A DNA stretch of 64,000 nt, taken from the NCBI RefSeq assembly GCF_006716265.1, contig NZ_VFOS01000002.1, positions 186,001-250,000 of the forward strand, written 5' to 3'. Position 1 is the stretch's first letter; the number at the start of each line of letters is the position of its first letter. Below, in pieces: positions 45,106 through 54,713 of the stretch. A program made the translations under genes and the position numbers. Source of the DNA: Rarobacter faecitabidus. Lineage in GTDB: Bacteria; Actinomycetota; Actinomycetes; Actinomycetales; Cellulomonadaceae. Under the pieces are notes generated by a model. That model searched no databases and was not told where the DNA came from. It worked only from the letters and a program-made list of their open reading frames with translations.

Positions 45106-45178
45106 TGGAGCCAGGGGGACTCGAACCCCCAACCCCCTGCTTGCAAAGCAGGTGCGCTACCAATTGCGCCATGGCCCC
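45106..45178 (-). tRNA. tRNA-Ala (anticodon TGC)
   Basis: The minus strand folds as a 73-nt tRNA: acceptor GGGGCCA/TGGCTCC with discriminator A, anticodon stem CCTGC/GCAGG with loop TTTGCAA, and T arm GGGGG-TTCGAGT-CCCCC. The anticodon is TGC. CCA is not encoded. It forms a cluster with tRNA-Ile downstream of gyrA. Confidence 0.96.
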
Positions 45179-45225
45179 GTGGGCGGCCCGAGCGGCCGTC
45201 CGGAGTGTTCCGCAGTGAGGCGGGA

Positions 45226-45342
45226 TTAAAGCTTGTCTGTGACCTCGGCCCACAGATCGCGAGCCTCGTCCTGCTGGCTGATAGCCCGCCAGACGAGCAC
45301 GCCGGCACCGACGAGTGCGGCAACCACTAACAGCTTCTTCAT
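45226..45342 (-). CDS. DLW-39 family small membrane protein
   Basis: This 38-residue protein is easy to miss. ATG 45342 follows CCAGGAGGACGAGC. The sequence is MKKLLVVAALVGAGVLVWRA followed by ISQQDEARDLWAEVTDKL, matching the actinobacterial DLW-39 family, named for a conserved Asp-Leu-Trp (here residues 29-31). One hydrophobic segment should span the membrane, with a short charged tail. Its place between tRNA-Ile and tRNA-Ala next to gyrA is conserved in the phylum. The function is unknown. Confidence 0.88.
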   Translation of the reverse strand: MKKLLVVAALVGAGVLVWRAISQQDEARDLWAEVTDKL

Positions 45343-45371
45343 GCTCGTCCTCCTGGGTAAGAGACGGAACG

Positions 45372-45445
45372 TGGGCCTTGGAGGACTTGAACCTCCGACC
45401 TCTTCGTTATCAGCGAAGCGCTCTAACCGCCTGAGCTAAAGGCCC
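45372..45445 (-). tRNA. tRNA-Ile (anticodon GAT)
   Basis: The minus strand folds as a 74-nt tRNA: acceptor GGGCCTT/AAGGCCC with discriminator A, D arm AGCTCAGGCGGTTAGAGC, anticodon loop CTGATAA giving GAT, and T arm GGAGG-TTCAAGT-CCTCC. CCA is not encoded. Confidence 0.96.
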
Positions 45446-45529
45446 TAATCGGACACCGGCTGGGATCGCCAACCTTGGTGGTGTCACGGCGATCAAAGTT
45501 ACCCTAAAACCACCGCTTAGCCAAATCGG

Positions 45530-46153
45530 CTATTCGTCGGTGAGGGTGACGCTCACGCCGCCGACCAACATGGCGGTCAGGTTGTACAGCAGCGAGAAGA
45601 TCGTGGACAGCGCGGTCAGCACGACGATGTCGATCAGCGCGATGATGGTGGCGAGGGACAGCGTGCGCTCCAACGTCACCCACTGCAGGATGTTGAACTT
45701 CTCGGGTTCGCCCGCGATCTCGGCAATCGTGTCGTTGATCGAGCTGAACACGTGCATCCCGTCGAGGATGAACCAGAAGATGGCCGCCGCGACCACGATC
45801 ATGATTCCGACCGCGAACGAGATTAGGAAAGAGAACTTCACCACCGACCACGGATCGATGCGCGAGACCGACAATCGCACCCGCCGGGGGCCGGGGAGGC
45901 CAGCGGGCTTCGCCGCAGACTGCGCGGTCGTGTCCCCCGTACGAGTGGCATCGGCCTGAGGCGCCGGAGCCGGTCCGGAGGCGGCCGCGGGGCTAGCAGC
46001 GGCCGCAGGGGTCGCTCCCGTCTCTGTAGCGGTCTTGGTGGACTTCCGCGCGGGGGTCGCGCCGGTCTGCGGTGACGCAGCGTCCTTGGCGGCCGGCGCT
46101 GCCGTCGACGGCTTGGCCGCCTTGTTGCTCGGCGTCTTCGTACTCTTGGGCAA
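45530..46153 (-). CDS. DUF3566 membrane protein encoded beside gyrA
   Basis: This is a 207-residue protein. The first 110 residues are a disordered Ala/Thr/Pro/Lys-rich tail. The DUF3566 domain follows, RRVRLSVSRIDPWSVVKFSF, with two membrane helices (FLISFAVGIMIVVAAAIFWFI near 125 and ALIDIVVLTALSTIFSLLYN near 175) and a C-terminal VGGVSVTLTDE. I prefer TTG 46153, nine bases after GAAAGG; GTG 46177 is also open. It is encoded directly downstream of gyrA, as in most actinobacteria. Function unknown. Confidence 0.88.
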   Translation of the reverse strand: MPKSTKTPSNKAAKPSTAAPAAKDAASPQTGATPARKSTKTATETGATPAAAASPAAASGPAPAPQADATRTGDTTAQSAAKPAGLPGPRRVRLSVSRIDPWSVVKFSFLISFAVGIMIVVAAAIFWFILDGMHVFSSINDTIAEIAGEPEKFNILQWVTLERTLSLATIIALIDIVVLTALSTIFSLLYNLTAMLVGGVSVTLTDE

Positions 46154-46268
46154 AGTTCTTAACCTTTCACGCGCCACGGTTGGGACGCACGATTCGCGCG
46201 ATCGCTCGCCGCGCTTCCCACCATTGTGCCCGATGCGCCTCAGACCTACCTCGGCGAATCGCTAGACC

Positions 46269-48923
46269 TTACTCTTCGTCCTGTTCCGCCTCCGCCGGTT
46301 CGGCGTCCGCAGCAGGTGCGCTGGCCCCGGGCTCGACCACGTCCGCCAAAGCCGCGTCGGCGGCCGAGGCGTCGGAATCCTCGTCCTCATCCAACTCGGG
46401 TTCGGCGTTACGCGCCACCGCGATGATCCGGTCATTCTTGTCCGGCTTCGCGAAGATCACGCCCTGCGACGTGCGCCCCGTGGGGTTGACCTCGCGGACC
46501 GCGGAGCGCACGATCTTGCCGCGCTCCATGATGACCAGCACCTCGTCGTCCTCGCTTACCACGAGCGCTCCGACCAGATCGCCGCGCGATTCAGGCAGGT
46601 TCGCCACCTTGATGCCGAGTCCGCCACGTCCCTGCACGCGGTACTGCTCCGTGCTGAGTTCCGTGCGCTTCGCCAGTCCGCTCTCGGTCACGGTGAAGAG
46701 GTACGAGCCCTCCGTGATGACGTCGAGTGCCAGGAGCACGTCGTCCTCGCGGAACTTCATGCCGGTCACGCCCGACGTCGCCCGGCCCGTAGGGCGCAGC
46801 GCCTCGTCGGTGGCGGTGAAGCGCAGCGACTGCCCCTTGCGGGAGACGAGGATCAGATCCTGGTCGGCGTTGACGAGGCGTGCCGAGACGAGCTCGTCCG
46901 ACTCCCCCTCGGCGTCCTCGCGCAGGTTGATGGCGATCAGACCGCCGGATCGCGGCGAGTCGTAGTCGCCGAGGCGCGTCTTCTTGACCAGGCCAGCCTT
47001 GGTGGCCAGCACCAGGTAGTCAGCCGCCTCGTAGTCACGCACCGCCAGGACCTGGGCGATGACCTCGCCCGGCTGGAACGCCAGCAGGTTGGCGACGTGC
47101 TGGCCCTTGGCGTCCCTGCCGCCCTCGGGCAGTTCGTAGCCCTTGGCGCGGTACACGCGGCCGAGGTTCGTGAAGAACAGCAGCCAGTGGTGCGTGGAGG
47201 TGACGAAGAAGTGGTCGACGATGTCGTCCTCGCGCAACTGCGCTCCGCGCACGCCCTTGCCGCCACGGCGCTGTGCGCGGTACTGGTCGATCTTGGTGCG
47301 CTTGACGTATCCGCCGCGCGTGATCGTGACGACCATCTCCTCCTCGGCGATGAGGTCCTCGATCGAGACCTCGCCGTCGAACGGCAGGATGGTCGTGCGT
47401 CGCTCGTCGCCGTACTTGTCGACGAGCTCGCCCAACTCCTCGCCGACGATCGCGCGCTGGCGCTCGGGCCGGTCCAGGATGTCCTGGAGGTCCTTGATCT
47501 GGCGCTCCAGCTCGTTGTGGTCGTCGATGATCTTCTGGCGCTCCAGAGCGGCGAGGCGGCGCAACTGCATCGCGAGGATGGCGTTCGCCTGGATCTCGTC
47601 GATCTCCAGCAGCGACATCAGACCGGATCGGGCGACATCGACCGTGGCCGAAGCACGGATCAGTGCGATGACCTCATCGAGCGCGTCGAGCGCCTTGAGG
47701 TAGCCGCGCAGGATGTGGATTTTCTCCTCGGCCTCGTTCAGCAGGAACCGTGTCCGGCGGACGATGACCTCGAGCTGGTGGTGCGTCCAGTGCCGGACGA
47801 ATGCGTCGATCGACAGCACGCGCGGCACTCCGTCGACGAGCGCGAGCATGTTCGCGGAGAAGTTGTTCTGCAACTGCGTGTGCTTGTACAGGTTGTTCAG
47901 CACGACCTTGGCGACTGCATCGCGCTTGAGCACGATGACGAGGCGCTGCCCGGTGCGGCCCGATGTCTCGTCGCGGATGTCCGCGATGCCCTGCATCTTG
48001 CCGTCCTTGACGAGCTGGGCGATCTTCTCGGCCAGGTTGTCCGGGTTGACCTGGTAGGGCAGTTCCGTCACGACGAGGCAGATGCGGTTGTTGATCTCCT
48101 CGACGTTGACCACTGCGCGCTGCGTGATCGAGCCGCGGCCCGTCCGATAGGCCTCCTCGATGCCGCGACGGCCCAGGATGGTGGCGCCAGTGGGAAAGTC
48201 CGGGCCCTTGATGCGGAGCATCAGTTCTTCGAGCAGCTCGGTCGGGCTCGCCTCGGGGTGGTCGAGGTACCACTGCACGCCCGATGCGACCTCGCGCAGG
48301 TTGTGCGGCGGAATGTTCGTGGCCATACCGACCGCGATGCCCGACGAGCCATTGACCAGCAGGTTCGGGAAGCGTGCGGGCAGTACGACCGGCTCCTGCG
48401 TCCGGCCGTCGTAGTTGTCCTGGAAGTCGACCGTGTCGCGGTCGATGTCGCGGACCATCTCCATCGCGATCGGTGCCATGCGGCATTCGGTGTATCGCGG
48501 CGCGGCGGCCGGGTCGTTGCCGGGCGAGCCGAAGTTTCCCTGCCCCGCGATCAGCGGGTAGCGCAGCGACCAGTCCTGCACCAGGCGGACGAGCGCGTCG
48601 TAGATCGCCGTGTCGCCATGGGGGTGGAACTTACCCATCACGTCGCCGACGACGCGCGAGCACTTGGAGAACGCTCGGTCGGGTCGGTAGCCGCCGTCGA
48701 ACATGGCGTAGAGCACGCGGCGGTGCACCGGCTTCATGCCGTCTCTTACGTCCGGAAGCGCGCGCCCGACGATGACCGACATGGCGTAGTCCAGGTAGGA
48801 CCGCTGCATCTCCAGCTGCAGATCGACCTGCTCGATGCGGTCGTGCTGCAGCGCCACAGGGGCCGGGTTGTCCGGCTCAAGCGGATTGCTCTGCGGTACC
48901 GGTGGCTGTTGGTCGTCGCTCAT
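46269..48923 (-). CDS. gyrA: DNA gyrase subunit A
   Basis: This is an 884-residue type II topoisomerase subunit that breaks and rejoins DNA to introduce negative supercoils. The catalytic tyrosine is Y144 in [11 protein letters not shown]. The quinolone region reads [14 protein letters not shown], with T105 and D109 at the positions called 83 and 87 in E. coli; neither is a recognised resistance change in itself, and threonine is wild type in some bacteria. The C-terminal beta-pinwheel includes the gyrase box around RRGGKGVRG, and the protein ends in an acidic, Glu/Asp/Ala-rich tail. It follows gyrB with an 89-base gap. Confidence 0.97.
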   Translation of the reverse strand: MSDDQQPPVPQSNPLEPDNPAPVALQHDRIEQVDLQLEMQRSYLDYAMSVIVGRALPDVRDGMKPVHRRVLYAMFDGGYRPDRAFSKCSRVVGDVMGKFHPHGDTAIYDALVRLVQDWSLRYPLIAGQGNFGSPGNDPAAAPRYTECRMAPIAMEMVRDIDRDTVDFQDNYDGRTQEPVVLPARFPNLLVNGSSGIAVGMATNIPPHNLREVASGVQWYLDHPEASPTELLEELMLRIKGPDFPTGATILGRRGIEEAYRTGRGSITQRAVVNVEEINNRICLVVTELPYQVNPDNLAEKIAQLVKDGKMQGIADIRDETSGRTGQRLVIVLKRDAVAKVVLNNLYKHTQLQNNFSANMLALVDGVPRVLSIDAFVRHWTHHQLEVIVRRTRFLLNEAEEKIHILRGYLKALDALDEVIALIRASATVDVARSGLMSLLEIDEIQANAILAMQLRRLAALERQKIIDDHNELERQIKDLQDILDRPERQRAIVGEELGELVDKYGDERRTTILPFDGEVSIEDLIAEEEMVVTITRGGYVKRTKIDQYRAQRRGGKGVRGAQLREDDIVDHFFVTSTHHWLLFFTNLGRVYRAKGYELPEGGRDAKGQHVANLLAFQPGEVIAQVLAVRDYEAADYLVLATKAGLVKKTRLGDYDSPRSGGLIAINLREDAEGESDELVSARLVNADQDLILVSRKGQSLRFTATDEALRPTGRATSGVTGMKFREDDVLLALDVITEGSYLFTVTESGLAKRTELSTEQYRVQGRGGLGIKVANLPESRGDLVGALVVSEDDEVLVIMERGKIVRSAVREVNPTGRTSQGVIFAKPDKNDRIIAVARNAEPELDEDEDSDASAADAALADVVEPGASAPAADAEPAEAEQDEE

Positions 48924-49012
48924 CGCTGACCTTTCGTCTGTTTTCGAAGCTAGTGCGTGAGGTGCGGGCGGCGCGCGGCCTGTGGGCGCGCGCCCGCCCC
49001 GTCCACCAGGAG

Positions 49013-51064
49013 TTAGATGTCGAGGAAGCGAACGTCCTTGGCCTTGCGCTGAATGAAGTCCCGGCGCGAATCCACGTCCTCACCCATCAGGATCGAGAAC
49101 GTCTCATCGGCAGCGGCGGCGTCGGAGAGCGTCACCTGCAGGAGCGTGCGCTGGGCCGGGTCCATGGTGGTGTCCCACAGTTCGGAGTAGTCCATCTCAC
49201 CGAGACCCTTGTAGCGCTGGATCCCGTTCTCCTTGGGGATGCGCTTGCCGGCCGCCTGCCCCGCGGCGAGGAATGCGTCCCGCTCGGCGTCGGAGAACAC
49301 GTAGTCGTGTTCCGCGTTGGTCCACTTCAGGCGGTAGAGCGGCGGCTGAGCCAGGTACACGTGACCGTGCTCGATGAGCGGGCGCATGTAGCGGAACAGC
49401 AGGGTGAGCAGCAGCGTGCAGATGTGCTGCCCGTCGACGTCGGCATCGGCCATCAGCACGATCTTGTGATAGCGCAGTTTCGCGAGGTCGAAGTCCTCGC
49501 CGATGCCGGTTCCGAAGGCCGTGATCAGGCCCTGCACCTCGGCGTTGGACAGCGCCCGGTCGAGACGCGCCCGCTCGACGTTCAGGATCTTTCCGCGTAG
49601 CGGCATGATGGCCTGGTTGTGCGGGTTCCGCCCGCGCACGGCGGAACCGCCCGCGGAGTCGCCCTCGACGATGTAGACCTCGCACTCCTCGGGCCGGTTC
49701 GACTGGCAATCCTTCAGCTTTCCGGGCATCGAGTTCGATTCGAGCAGCCCCTTGCGCCGGGTCGCCTCGCGGGCCTTGCGCGCCGCCAGCCTCGCCTGCG
49801 AGGCCTGGATCGCCTTGCGGATCACGTCGCGGGCCTCGTTCGGGTGCGAGTCGAGCCAGTCGCCGAGTTTCTCGTTGACGGCGCTCTGCACGAACGTCTT
49901 GGCCTCCGTGTTGCCCAGTTTCGTCTTGGTCTGGCCCTCGAACTGGGGCTCGCCGAGTTTGACCGAGATTACCGCCGTCAATCCCTCGCGCACGTCGTCG
50001 CCCGTGAGGTTCTCGTCCTTCTCCTTGAGGATCGATTTGGCGCGCGCATAGCGGTTGATCAGCGAGGTCAGCGCCGCTCGGAAGCCTTCCTCGTGCGTGC
50101 CGCCCTCAGTGGTGGAGATCGTGTTCGCGAACGAGTGCACCGAATCGGAGTATGCGTTGGTCCACTGCATCGCGATCTCCAGGGAGATGCGGCGGGACGA
50201 GTCCTCCGTCTCGATATCGATGATGTCGGGGTGAACGAGCTCGAACTTCTTGGACTTGTTCAGGTGCTCCACGTAGTCGATGAGCCCGCGCTCGTAGAGG
50301 TAACTCACGGTGCGGTGGTTCGAGGTCTCGTCGGTCCCGTCGCCGGTGATCTCGTCCTCCGTGGCCGCCTCCGGGCGCAGATCCGTCAGCGTGATGCGCA
50401 GCCCCTTGTTCAGGAACGCCATCTGCTGGAAGCGCGCGCGCAGCGTCTCGAAGTCGTAGTGCGTTGTTTCGAAGATGGTGTCGTCGGCCCAGAAGGTCTG
50501 CGTGGTGCCGGTTTCCTGCGTCGGCTCTCCGCGTTCGAGTTTGCCGAGCGGGTGGCCGCCGTTCTCGAAGAGCTGGCGCCAGGTGTAGCCGTCGCGCTTG
50601 ACCACGGTCTCGACGCGCTTCGACAGCGCGTTGACCACGGAGATGCCCACGCCGTGCAGGCCGCCGGAAACGGCGTATCCGCCGCCACCGAACTTGCCGC
50701 CGGCATGCAGGATGGTCATGACGACCTCTACGGTGGGGCGGCCCTCCGTCGGGTGCACCTCCACCGGGATTCCGCGACCGTTGTCGACGACCTGTACGCC
50801 GCCGTCGGGCAGGATAGTGACCTCGATGTGGTCGCAGTGGCCGGCCAGCGCCTCGTCCACAGAGTTATCCACAACCTCATACACGAGGTGATGGAGCCCG
50901 CGCTCCCCGGTCGAACCGATGTACATTCCCGGCCGCTTGCGGACGGCCTCTAGGCCCTCGAGGACCGTGATGGCGCTGGCGCCGTATTCGGCGTCGATCC
51001 GCCCATTGGCCGATGCGGTCGTCGCGGATTCTTGCCCAGCATCGTTGATGTCGGATTCGGTCAC
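49013..51064 (-). CDS. gyrB: DNA gyrase subunit B
   Basis: This 683-residue ATPase subunit of gyrase shows [11 protein letters not shown] and DNGRGIP in the GHKL ATP-binding domain and [24 protein letters not shown] and the metal-binding DADVDGQHI of the TOPRIM domain. It ends [19 protein letters not shown] 51064 is chosen, 11 bases after AAGGAG; the open frame to 51307 runs through the promoter and is not credible protein. Its 5' part contains a perfect DnaA box. Supercoiling-sensitive control is known for gyrB in other bacteria. Confidence 0.97.
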   Translation of the reverse strand: MTESDINDAGQESATTASANGRIDAEYGASAITVLEGLEAVRKRPGMYIGSTGERGLHHLVYEVVDNSVDEALAGHCDHIEVTILPDGGVQVVDNGRGIPVEVHPTEGRPTVEVVMTILHAGGKFGGGGYAVSGGLHGVGISVVNALSKRVETVVKRDGYTWRQLFENGGHPLGKLERGEPTQETGTTQTFWADDTIFETTHYDFETLRARFQQMAFLNKGLRITLTDLRPEAATEDEITGDGTDETSNHRTVSYLYERGLIDYVEHLNKSKKFELVHPDIIDIETEDSSRRISLEIAMQWTNAYSDSVHSFANTISTTEGGTHEEGFRAALTSLINRYARAKSILKEKDENLTGDDVREGLTAVISVKLGEPQFEGQTKTKLGNTEAKTFVQSAVNEKLGDWLDSHPNEARDVIRKAIQASQARLAARKAREATRRKGLLESNSMPGKLKDCQSNRPEECEVYIVEGDSAGGSAVRGRNPHNQAIMPLRGKILNVERARLDRALSNAEVQGLITAFGTGIGEDFDLAKLRYHKIVLMADADVDGQHICTLLLTLLFRYMRPLIEHGHVYLAQPPLYRLKWTNAEHDYVFSDAERDAFLAAGQAAGKRIPKENGIQRYKGLGEMDYSELWDTTMDPAQRTLLQVTLSDAAAADETFSILMGEDVDSRRDFIQRKAKDVRFLDI
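50865..50873 (+). promoter_or_regulatory. perfect DnaA box inside gyrB
   Basis: TTATCCACA matches the DnaA-box consensus exactly, within the gyrB codons for the DNSVDE motif. It may be a chance result of the conserved coding sequence, since asparagine-asparagine/serine codons favour TTATCCAC on this strand. Confidence 0.4.
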
Positions 51065-51426
51065 AGCCGCAGACACTCCTTGTTCTTGGCACTTGGGAAT
51101 CACGAACGGTTCGCGACGCGCCACGGCGGCCACGCGCGGCGAATCGCTCAATCCACAGGGCCTGCGCCCGGGCCGTAACCCGGCGGGTTGAGACAGTGTC
51201 ACCGCAGAGCCATGAGTTCCGCGACTTCCCTCAAAATTGTAACCGATCGTAGGGTCGATTCCCGATATTTGGCGCCCTAAGGCGGCAAATTCGCATTTGA
51301 CCCCCATCCGTGAGGTTCCCCGCGGGAATGGGCGTCGATGGGCGCCTTGCGCCTTTCGCGCCGGAGCGCAACCAGACGCGCCGGTTATCCCCAGTAATTG
51401 TGGATAACCTTCGGGATAAACCCTAG
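51065..51426. promoter_or_regulatory. gyrB upstream region with DnaA-box-like sites
   Basis: This 362-base gap between the DUF721 gene and gyrB holds a consensus DnaA box on the minus strand (TGTGGATAA, 51399-51407) flanked by two TTATCCCCA words (51384-51392, 51427 region). A minus-strand -10-like TACAAT lies at 51236-51241, about 170 bases before the gyrB start; no good -35 is seen. It probably carries the gyrBA promoter. Confidence 0.5.
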
Positions 51427-51933
51427 TTATCCCCAGGTATCACGGGGTCCACGGCCCCGAACGGCTTTCGGGCCTCGCTTGAAGGACCTGGCCGCCGGGC
51501 CAACCACCTTCACGTCCGTGACCACGCCATCGCCCAGGTCACGCGCTATCGCCTGCAGAATCTGCCCGGTGAGCAATTGCAACTGGGTGGCCCAGGCCGT
51601 CGAGGACGCCCTCAACGTGAGAATCCCGTCAGTGAAGTCGACCGGCTCGCTGTGCCCCGCGATCTGCTCGCCCGCTATCTGCGGCCAGCGCGTCATCACC
51701 CCGGCGACCGACAGCTGCTCCGTCCAACCCCTGGTGCCGATCAGGGTTTCGAGGGAGTCACCCAGCAGGATAGGATCCCGCGAATCGCTTCGCGGCCGCG
51801 GTTCGAGTCCCGAAGTGTCGCGGCGGCGGCGCGGCTTTGCACCGCGAGCGGCCGCACCCGCCTTGATTCGCCGCAGAATTTCCCGGCCGAACTCGTCCGC
51901 GCCCTCACCCGGCGCCTCGACCTCAGATGACAC
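51427..51933 (-). CDS. DUF721 (DciA-like) protein
   Basis: This is a 168-residue protein from GTG 51933, which overlaps the recF stop by 11 bases. The DUF721 domain covers about residues 65-150, with [39 protein letters not shown] and [19 protein letters not shown]. DciA-type DUF721 proteins load or assist the replicative helicase DnaB; the position between recF and gyrB fits the actinobacterial member. The N-terminal half is basic and disordered, and the C-terminus ends in an Arg/Gly-rich tail. Confidence 0.87.
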   Translation of the reverse strand: MSSEVEAPGEGADEFGREILRRIKAGAAARGAKPRRRRDTSGLEPRPRSDSRDPILLGDSLETLIGTRGWTEQLSVAGVMTRWPQIAGEQIAGHSEPVDFTDGILTLRASSTAWATQLQLLTGQILQAIARDLGDGVVTDVKVVGPAARSFKRGPKAVRGRGPRDTWG

Positions 51934-53122
51934 GCGCCACCTCCGCGGCCATGACGTCGAAGCGCGCCCCGTCCAGTTCGGCCGGCACATCCTCAGCCAC
52001 CGCGGCCGTGATCAACACCTGCTTGGCGGCCGCCACTCGCTCAACGAGGCTACGCCGCCGCCGCGCATCCAACTCGGCGAAGACGTCGTCGAGAATCATC
52101 ACGGGTTCGGCATCCTGTGCCCAGGGAACCCACTCCACATCGTCACCGGAAGGGCCAATGGTCAGTAGGTCATAGCTCGCCAGGCGCAACGCAAGCGCCA
52201 TCGACCACGACTCACCGTGACTCGAATGCGTCTTCGTGGCGAGGCCATCGATCGACAGGTACAGGTCGTCTCGGTGCGGACCGACGAGGGTCAGGCCGCG
52301 CTCGACCTCCTTGGGCCTCAGTTTCAGTAGCGTCTCGAGCAGACGCGCCTCGATCGTGGCCGCCGCAACAGTGGGCGCGAGTTCCAGAGACTCGTCCTGC
52401 TCCACGTGGGCGTCGAGGCTCGAGCGATAGGCGATCGCGGCCACCGATGCGGACGAGCTGACCTGGTCGTATGCGGCGGCCACATACGGTGCCAGTTGCT
52501 TGATGACGCCGTGACGCAGCGTGGTTATCTGCGCGCCCAACTGCGCGAGCTTCTCGTCCCAGACATCCAGCGTCCGCAGATCGACGCTACCGCCGGCGGA
52601 CGCGCGCCGGCGCGGACCTGCTGACTTGAGCAGGGTATTGCGCTGGCGCAGCACCCGTTCGTAGTCGGCGAGTATGCCCGCGAAGCGCGGAACGAGTTGC
52701 ACGCAGAGCGTGTCGAGGAAAGTTCGGCGCGCATCAGGATCGCCCTTGACCAGAACGAGGTCCTCCGGAGCAAAGGTGACCGCGTGCAGGATTCCGAGGA
52801 TCTCTCGCGACCGCACTAGCGAACCGCGATTGATGCGCGCCCTGTTCGATTTACCCGGCGTTATCTCGACCTCGACCGTGCTCGCCCGGTCGCCCCGGAC
52901 GATGCGCGAGCGGATCACGCCGCGCTGGGCGCCGGCCCTGATCAGCGGGGCCTCGCTGGCCACGCGATGACTGCGCAATGTGGCAAGGTACCCAACGGCC
53001 TCGACGATATTCGTCTTGCCCTGTCCGTTCGGCCCGACGAATGCGTTGATCCCCGGCGATAGTTCGAGATCGACGTTCTCGTAGTTCCGGAAGTCGATCA
53101 GGGACAGGTGAGAGACGAACAT
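51923..53122 (-). CDS. recF: DNA replication/repair protein RecF
   Basis: This 399-residue SMC-like ATPase helps load RecA at gaps. ATG 53122 gives MFVSHLSLIDFRNYENVDLE; longer frames read out of dnaN and are rejected. Walker A is GPNGQGKTN, the signature region is GLTLVGPHRDDLYL and Walker B is MILDDVFAELDARRR. It lies 20 bases after dnaN and overlaps the DUF721 gene, in the classical dnaA-dnaN-recF-gyrB order. Confidence 0.96.
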   Translation of the reverse strand: MFVSHLSLIDFRNYENVDLELSPGINAFVGPNGQGKTNIVEAVGYLATLRSHRVASEAPLIRAGAQRGVIRSRIVRGDRASTVEVEITPGKSNRARINRGSLVRSREILGILHAVTFAPEDLVLVKGDPDARRTFLDTLCVQLVPRFAGILADYERVLRQRNTLLKSAGPRRRASAGGSVDLRTLDVWDEKLAQLGAQITTLRHGVIKQLAPYVAAAYDQVSSSASVAAIAYRSSLDAHVEQDESLELAPTVAAATIEARLLETLLKLRPKEVERGLTLVGPHRDDLYLSIDGLATKTHSSHGESWSMALALRLASYDLLTIGPSGDDVEWVPWAQDAEPVMILDDVFAELDARRRRSLVERVAAAKQVLITAAVAEDVPAELDGARFDVMAAEVARVI

Positions 53123-53141
53123 ACGTCCGTATTCCTGCCGG

Positions 53142-54272
53142 TCAGGAGGTGAAGCGGATGGGGACCAGCAGGTAGCGGTACTCGTCCAGGGTCTCGCCCG
53201 TCTCGGTGCGCTGGCCGATGAATTCGACGGGCTTGTTCGGGTGCGTGAAGCCGAGGCGGACGTAAGGGGTGCCCAGCACTGAGAGCCCATCGAGCAGGTA
53301 GTGCGGGTTGAACGCCACCGAGATGTCCTCACCGCTCAGAGTCGCCTCGATCGCCTCGGATGCCTGGGCGTCATCTCCCTGGCCCGCGTCGAGGACAACC
53401 TGTCCCTCGGAGAACGACAACCGGATCGGGGAGTTGCGTTCCGCCACGAGAGCCACGCGCTTGGCGGCCTCGATCAGCGGGGCGGTTTCCACGACAGCCT
53501 GGATCGGCGTCGATTCGGGGAACAGCCGTCGCACGTGCGGATAGTCGCCGTCTTCGAGCTGGGAGGTCGTGACCCGACCTCCGGCCAGGAAGCCGATCCG
53601 ATTGACACCGGCACCGGTCTGCAGGCCGATCTCGACCCGACCGGAGGACGAGAACGATTTGGCGGATTCGCTCAGCGTCCGCGCGCGGACGAGCGCCGAG
53701 GTCTCCAGATCCGGCTTGGCCGGCTGCCACGAGACCTCCCGCAGAGCCAGACGGTAGCGGTCTGTCGCAAGCAACGTGATCTTGTCACCACTGACCTCGA
53801 TGCGAACCGTGGTGAGCAGGGGAAGGGTGTCGTCCTTCGACGCCGCGATGGATACCTGCTGAACGGCGTGCGTGAACTCCTCGGAGTCGATCGAACCGAT
53901 CAGCTCCGGCAGTTCGGGCAGCGAGGGGTATTCGTCAACCGGCATGGTCAGGAGCGTGAAGCGACTCGATCCGCACACGACGGTGGCCTTCGTGCCCTCT
54001 GTCGTGATCTCGACCGGCTTGTTCGGCAGGGACCTCGAGATCTCGGCGAGGAGCTTGCCGGAGACGAGGATGGTTCCCTGCTCACTTGCCTCGGCTGCGA
54101 CCGAAGCGCGGGCGGAAACCTCGTAGTCGAAGGTGGCGAGCGAGATGGTGGACTCGTCCTCGGAGCGGATGAGCACGCCCGAGAGAACGGGCGCCGGCGG
54201 CCGCTGGGGAAGTGTCCGCGCTGTCCAGGTAACAGCGTCGGCGAGCACGTCACGGTCTACGCGAAACTTCAT
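53142..54272 (-). CDS. dnaN: DNA polymerase III sliding clamp (beta subunit)
   Basis: This 376-residue ring clamp tethers the replicative polymerase. It has the three-domain architecture with MKFRVDRDVLADAVTWTART at the start, LPVADEYP-like region MPVDEYPSLPELP, DRYRLALREVSW and the C-terminal YRYLLVPIRF, the peptide-binding cleft end. Length is normal. ATG 54272 follows AGGTGAAAG. It lies downstream of dnaA with a 441-base spacer that looks like oriC. Confidence 0.97.
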   Translation of the reverse strand: MKFRVDRDVLADAVTWTARTLPQRPPAPVLSGVLIRSEDESTISLATFDYEVSARASVAAEASEQGTILVSGKLLAEISRSLPNKPVEITTEGTKATVVCGSSRFTLLTMPVDEYPSLPELPELIGSIDSEEFTHAVQQVSIAASKDDTLPLLTTVRIEVSGDKITLLATDRYRLALREVSWQPAKPDLETSALVRARTLSESAKSFSSSGRVEIGLQTGAGVNRIGFLAGGRVTTSQLEDGDYPHVRRLFPESTPIQAVVETAPLIEAAKRVALVAERNSPIRLSFSEGQVVLDAGQGDDAQASEAIEATLSGEDISVAFNPHYLLDGLSVLGTPYVRLGFTHPNKPVEFIGQRTETGETLDEYRYLLVPIRFTS

Positions 54273-54713
54273 CTTTCACCTCGTGGCTGGGTTTGATTTC
54301 TGCAGGTAACACTACGTCACTTGAGCCGGTTCGCCATATAACTTCCTGCCGGGTGGGGTGAGGACCTGCTTTGGCTAAAGCGTCGCATGGCCGGGCAACG
54401 AGGATCTCGCGAAAGTCCCTCGGGCGGAGCGCTCGTCCACATGGCGGTGTGGGGAATTTCAGACAATAGATAGTTTCGTAATAGTCATCGGTGGTGTGGA
54501 TTGTGTGGAAACCACTCGGCAGCGCTGCGCCGCCAGGGTTTTCGCTTGTGATCTGGAGTGAGGAAAACTCCTAGGCGCTTGTGGTCGCCTGTGCGCGCCG
54601 GGCGCAATTTCCACGCTGGGTCTACGACTTCCTTGTCATTTGTCCACCGGTTTAGGCCGGGTCTTCCACGTTCTTCCACAGCCATTTCCACAGTTGGGGA
54701 TGAGCGGGGTTTC
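54273..54713. other. candidate oriC between dnaA and dnaN
   Basis: This 441-base spacer holds several DnaA-box-like words: TCGTCCACA (54433), TGTGGATTG (54495), TGTGGAAAC (54504), TTGTCCACC (54640), CTTCCACA (54673) and TTTCCACAG (54685). An A/T-rich patch at 54455-54489 (ATTTCAGACAATAGATAG and following) suits an unwinding element. Actinobacterial origins usually lie between dnaA and dnaN. None of the boxes is a perfect TTATCCACA, so assignment rests on clustering and position. Confidence 0.65.

Noticed and set aside
46269-48923. Quinolone-resistance mutation in GyrA
   Set aside because: Threonine at the position equivalent to 83 with aspartate at 87 can be wild type; the sequence alone gives no resistance call.
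47097-48929. Long open frame (610 codons) opposite gyrA
   Set aside because: It is antisense to gyrA with no family signal or ribosome site; a GC-bias artefact.
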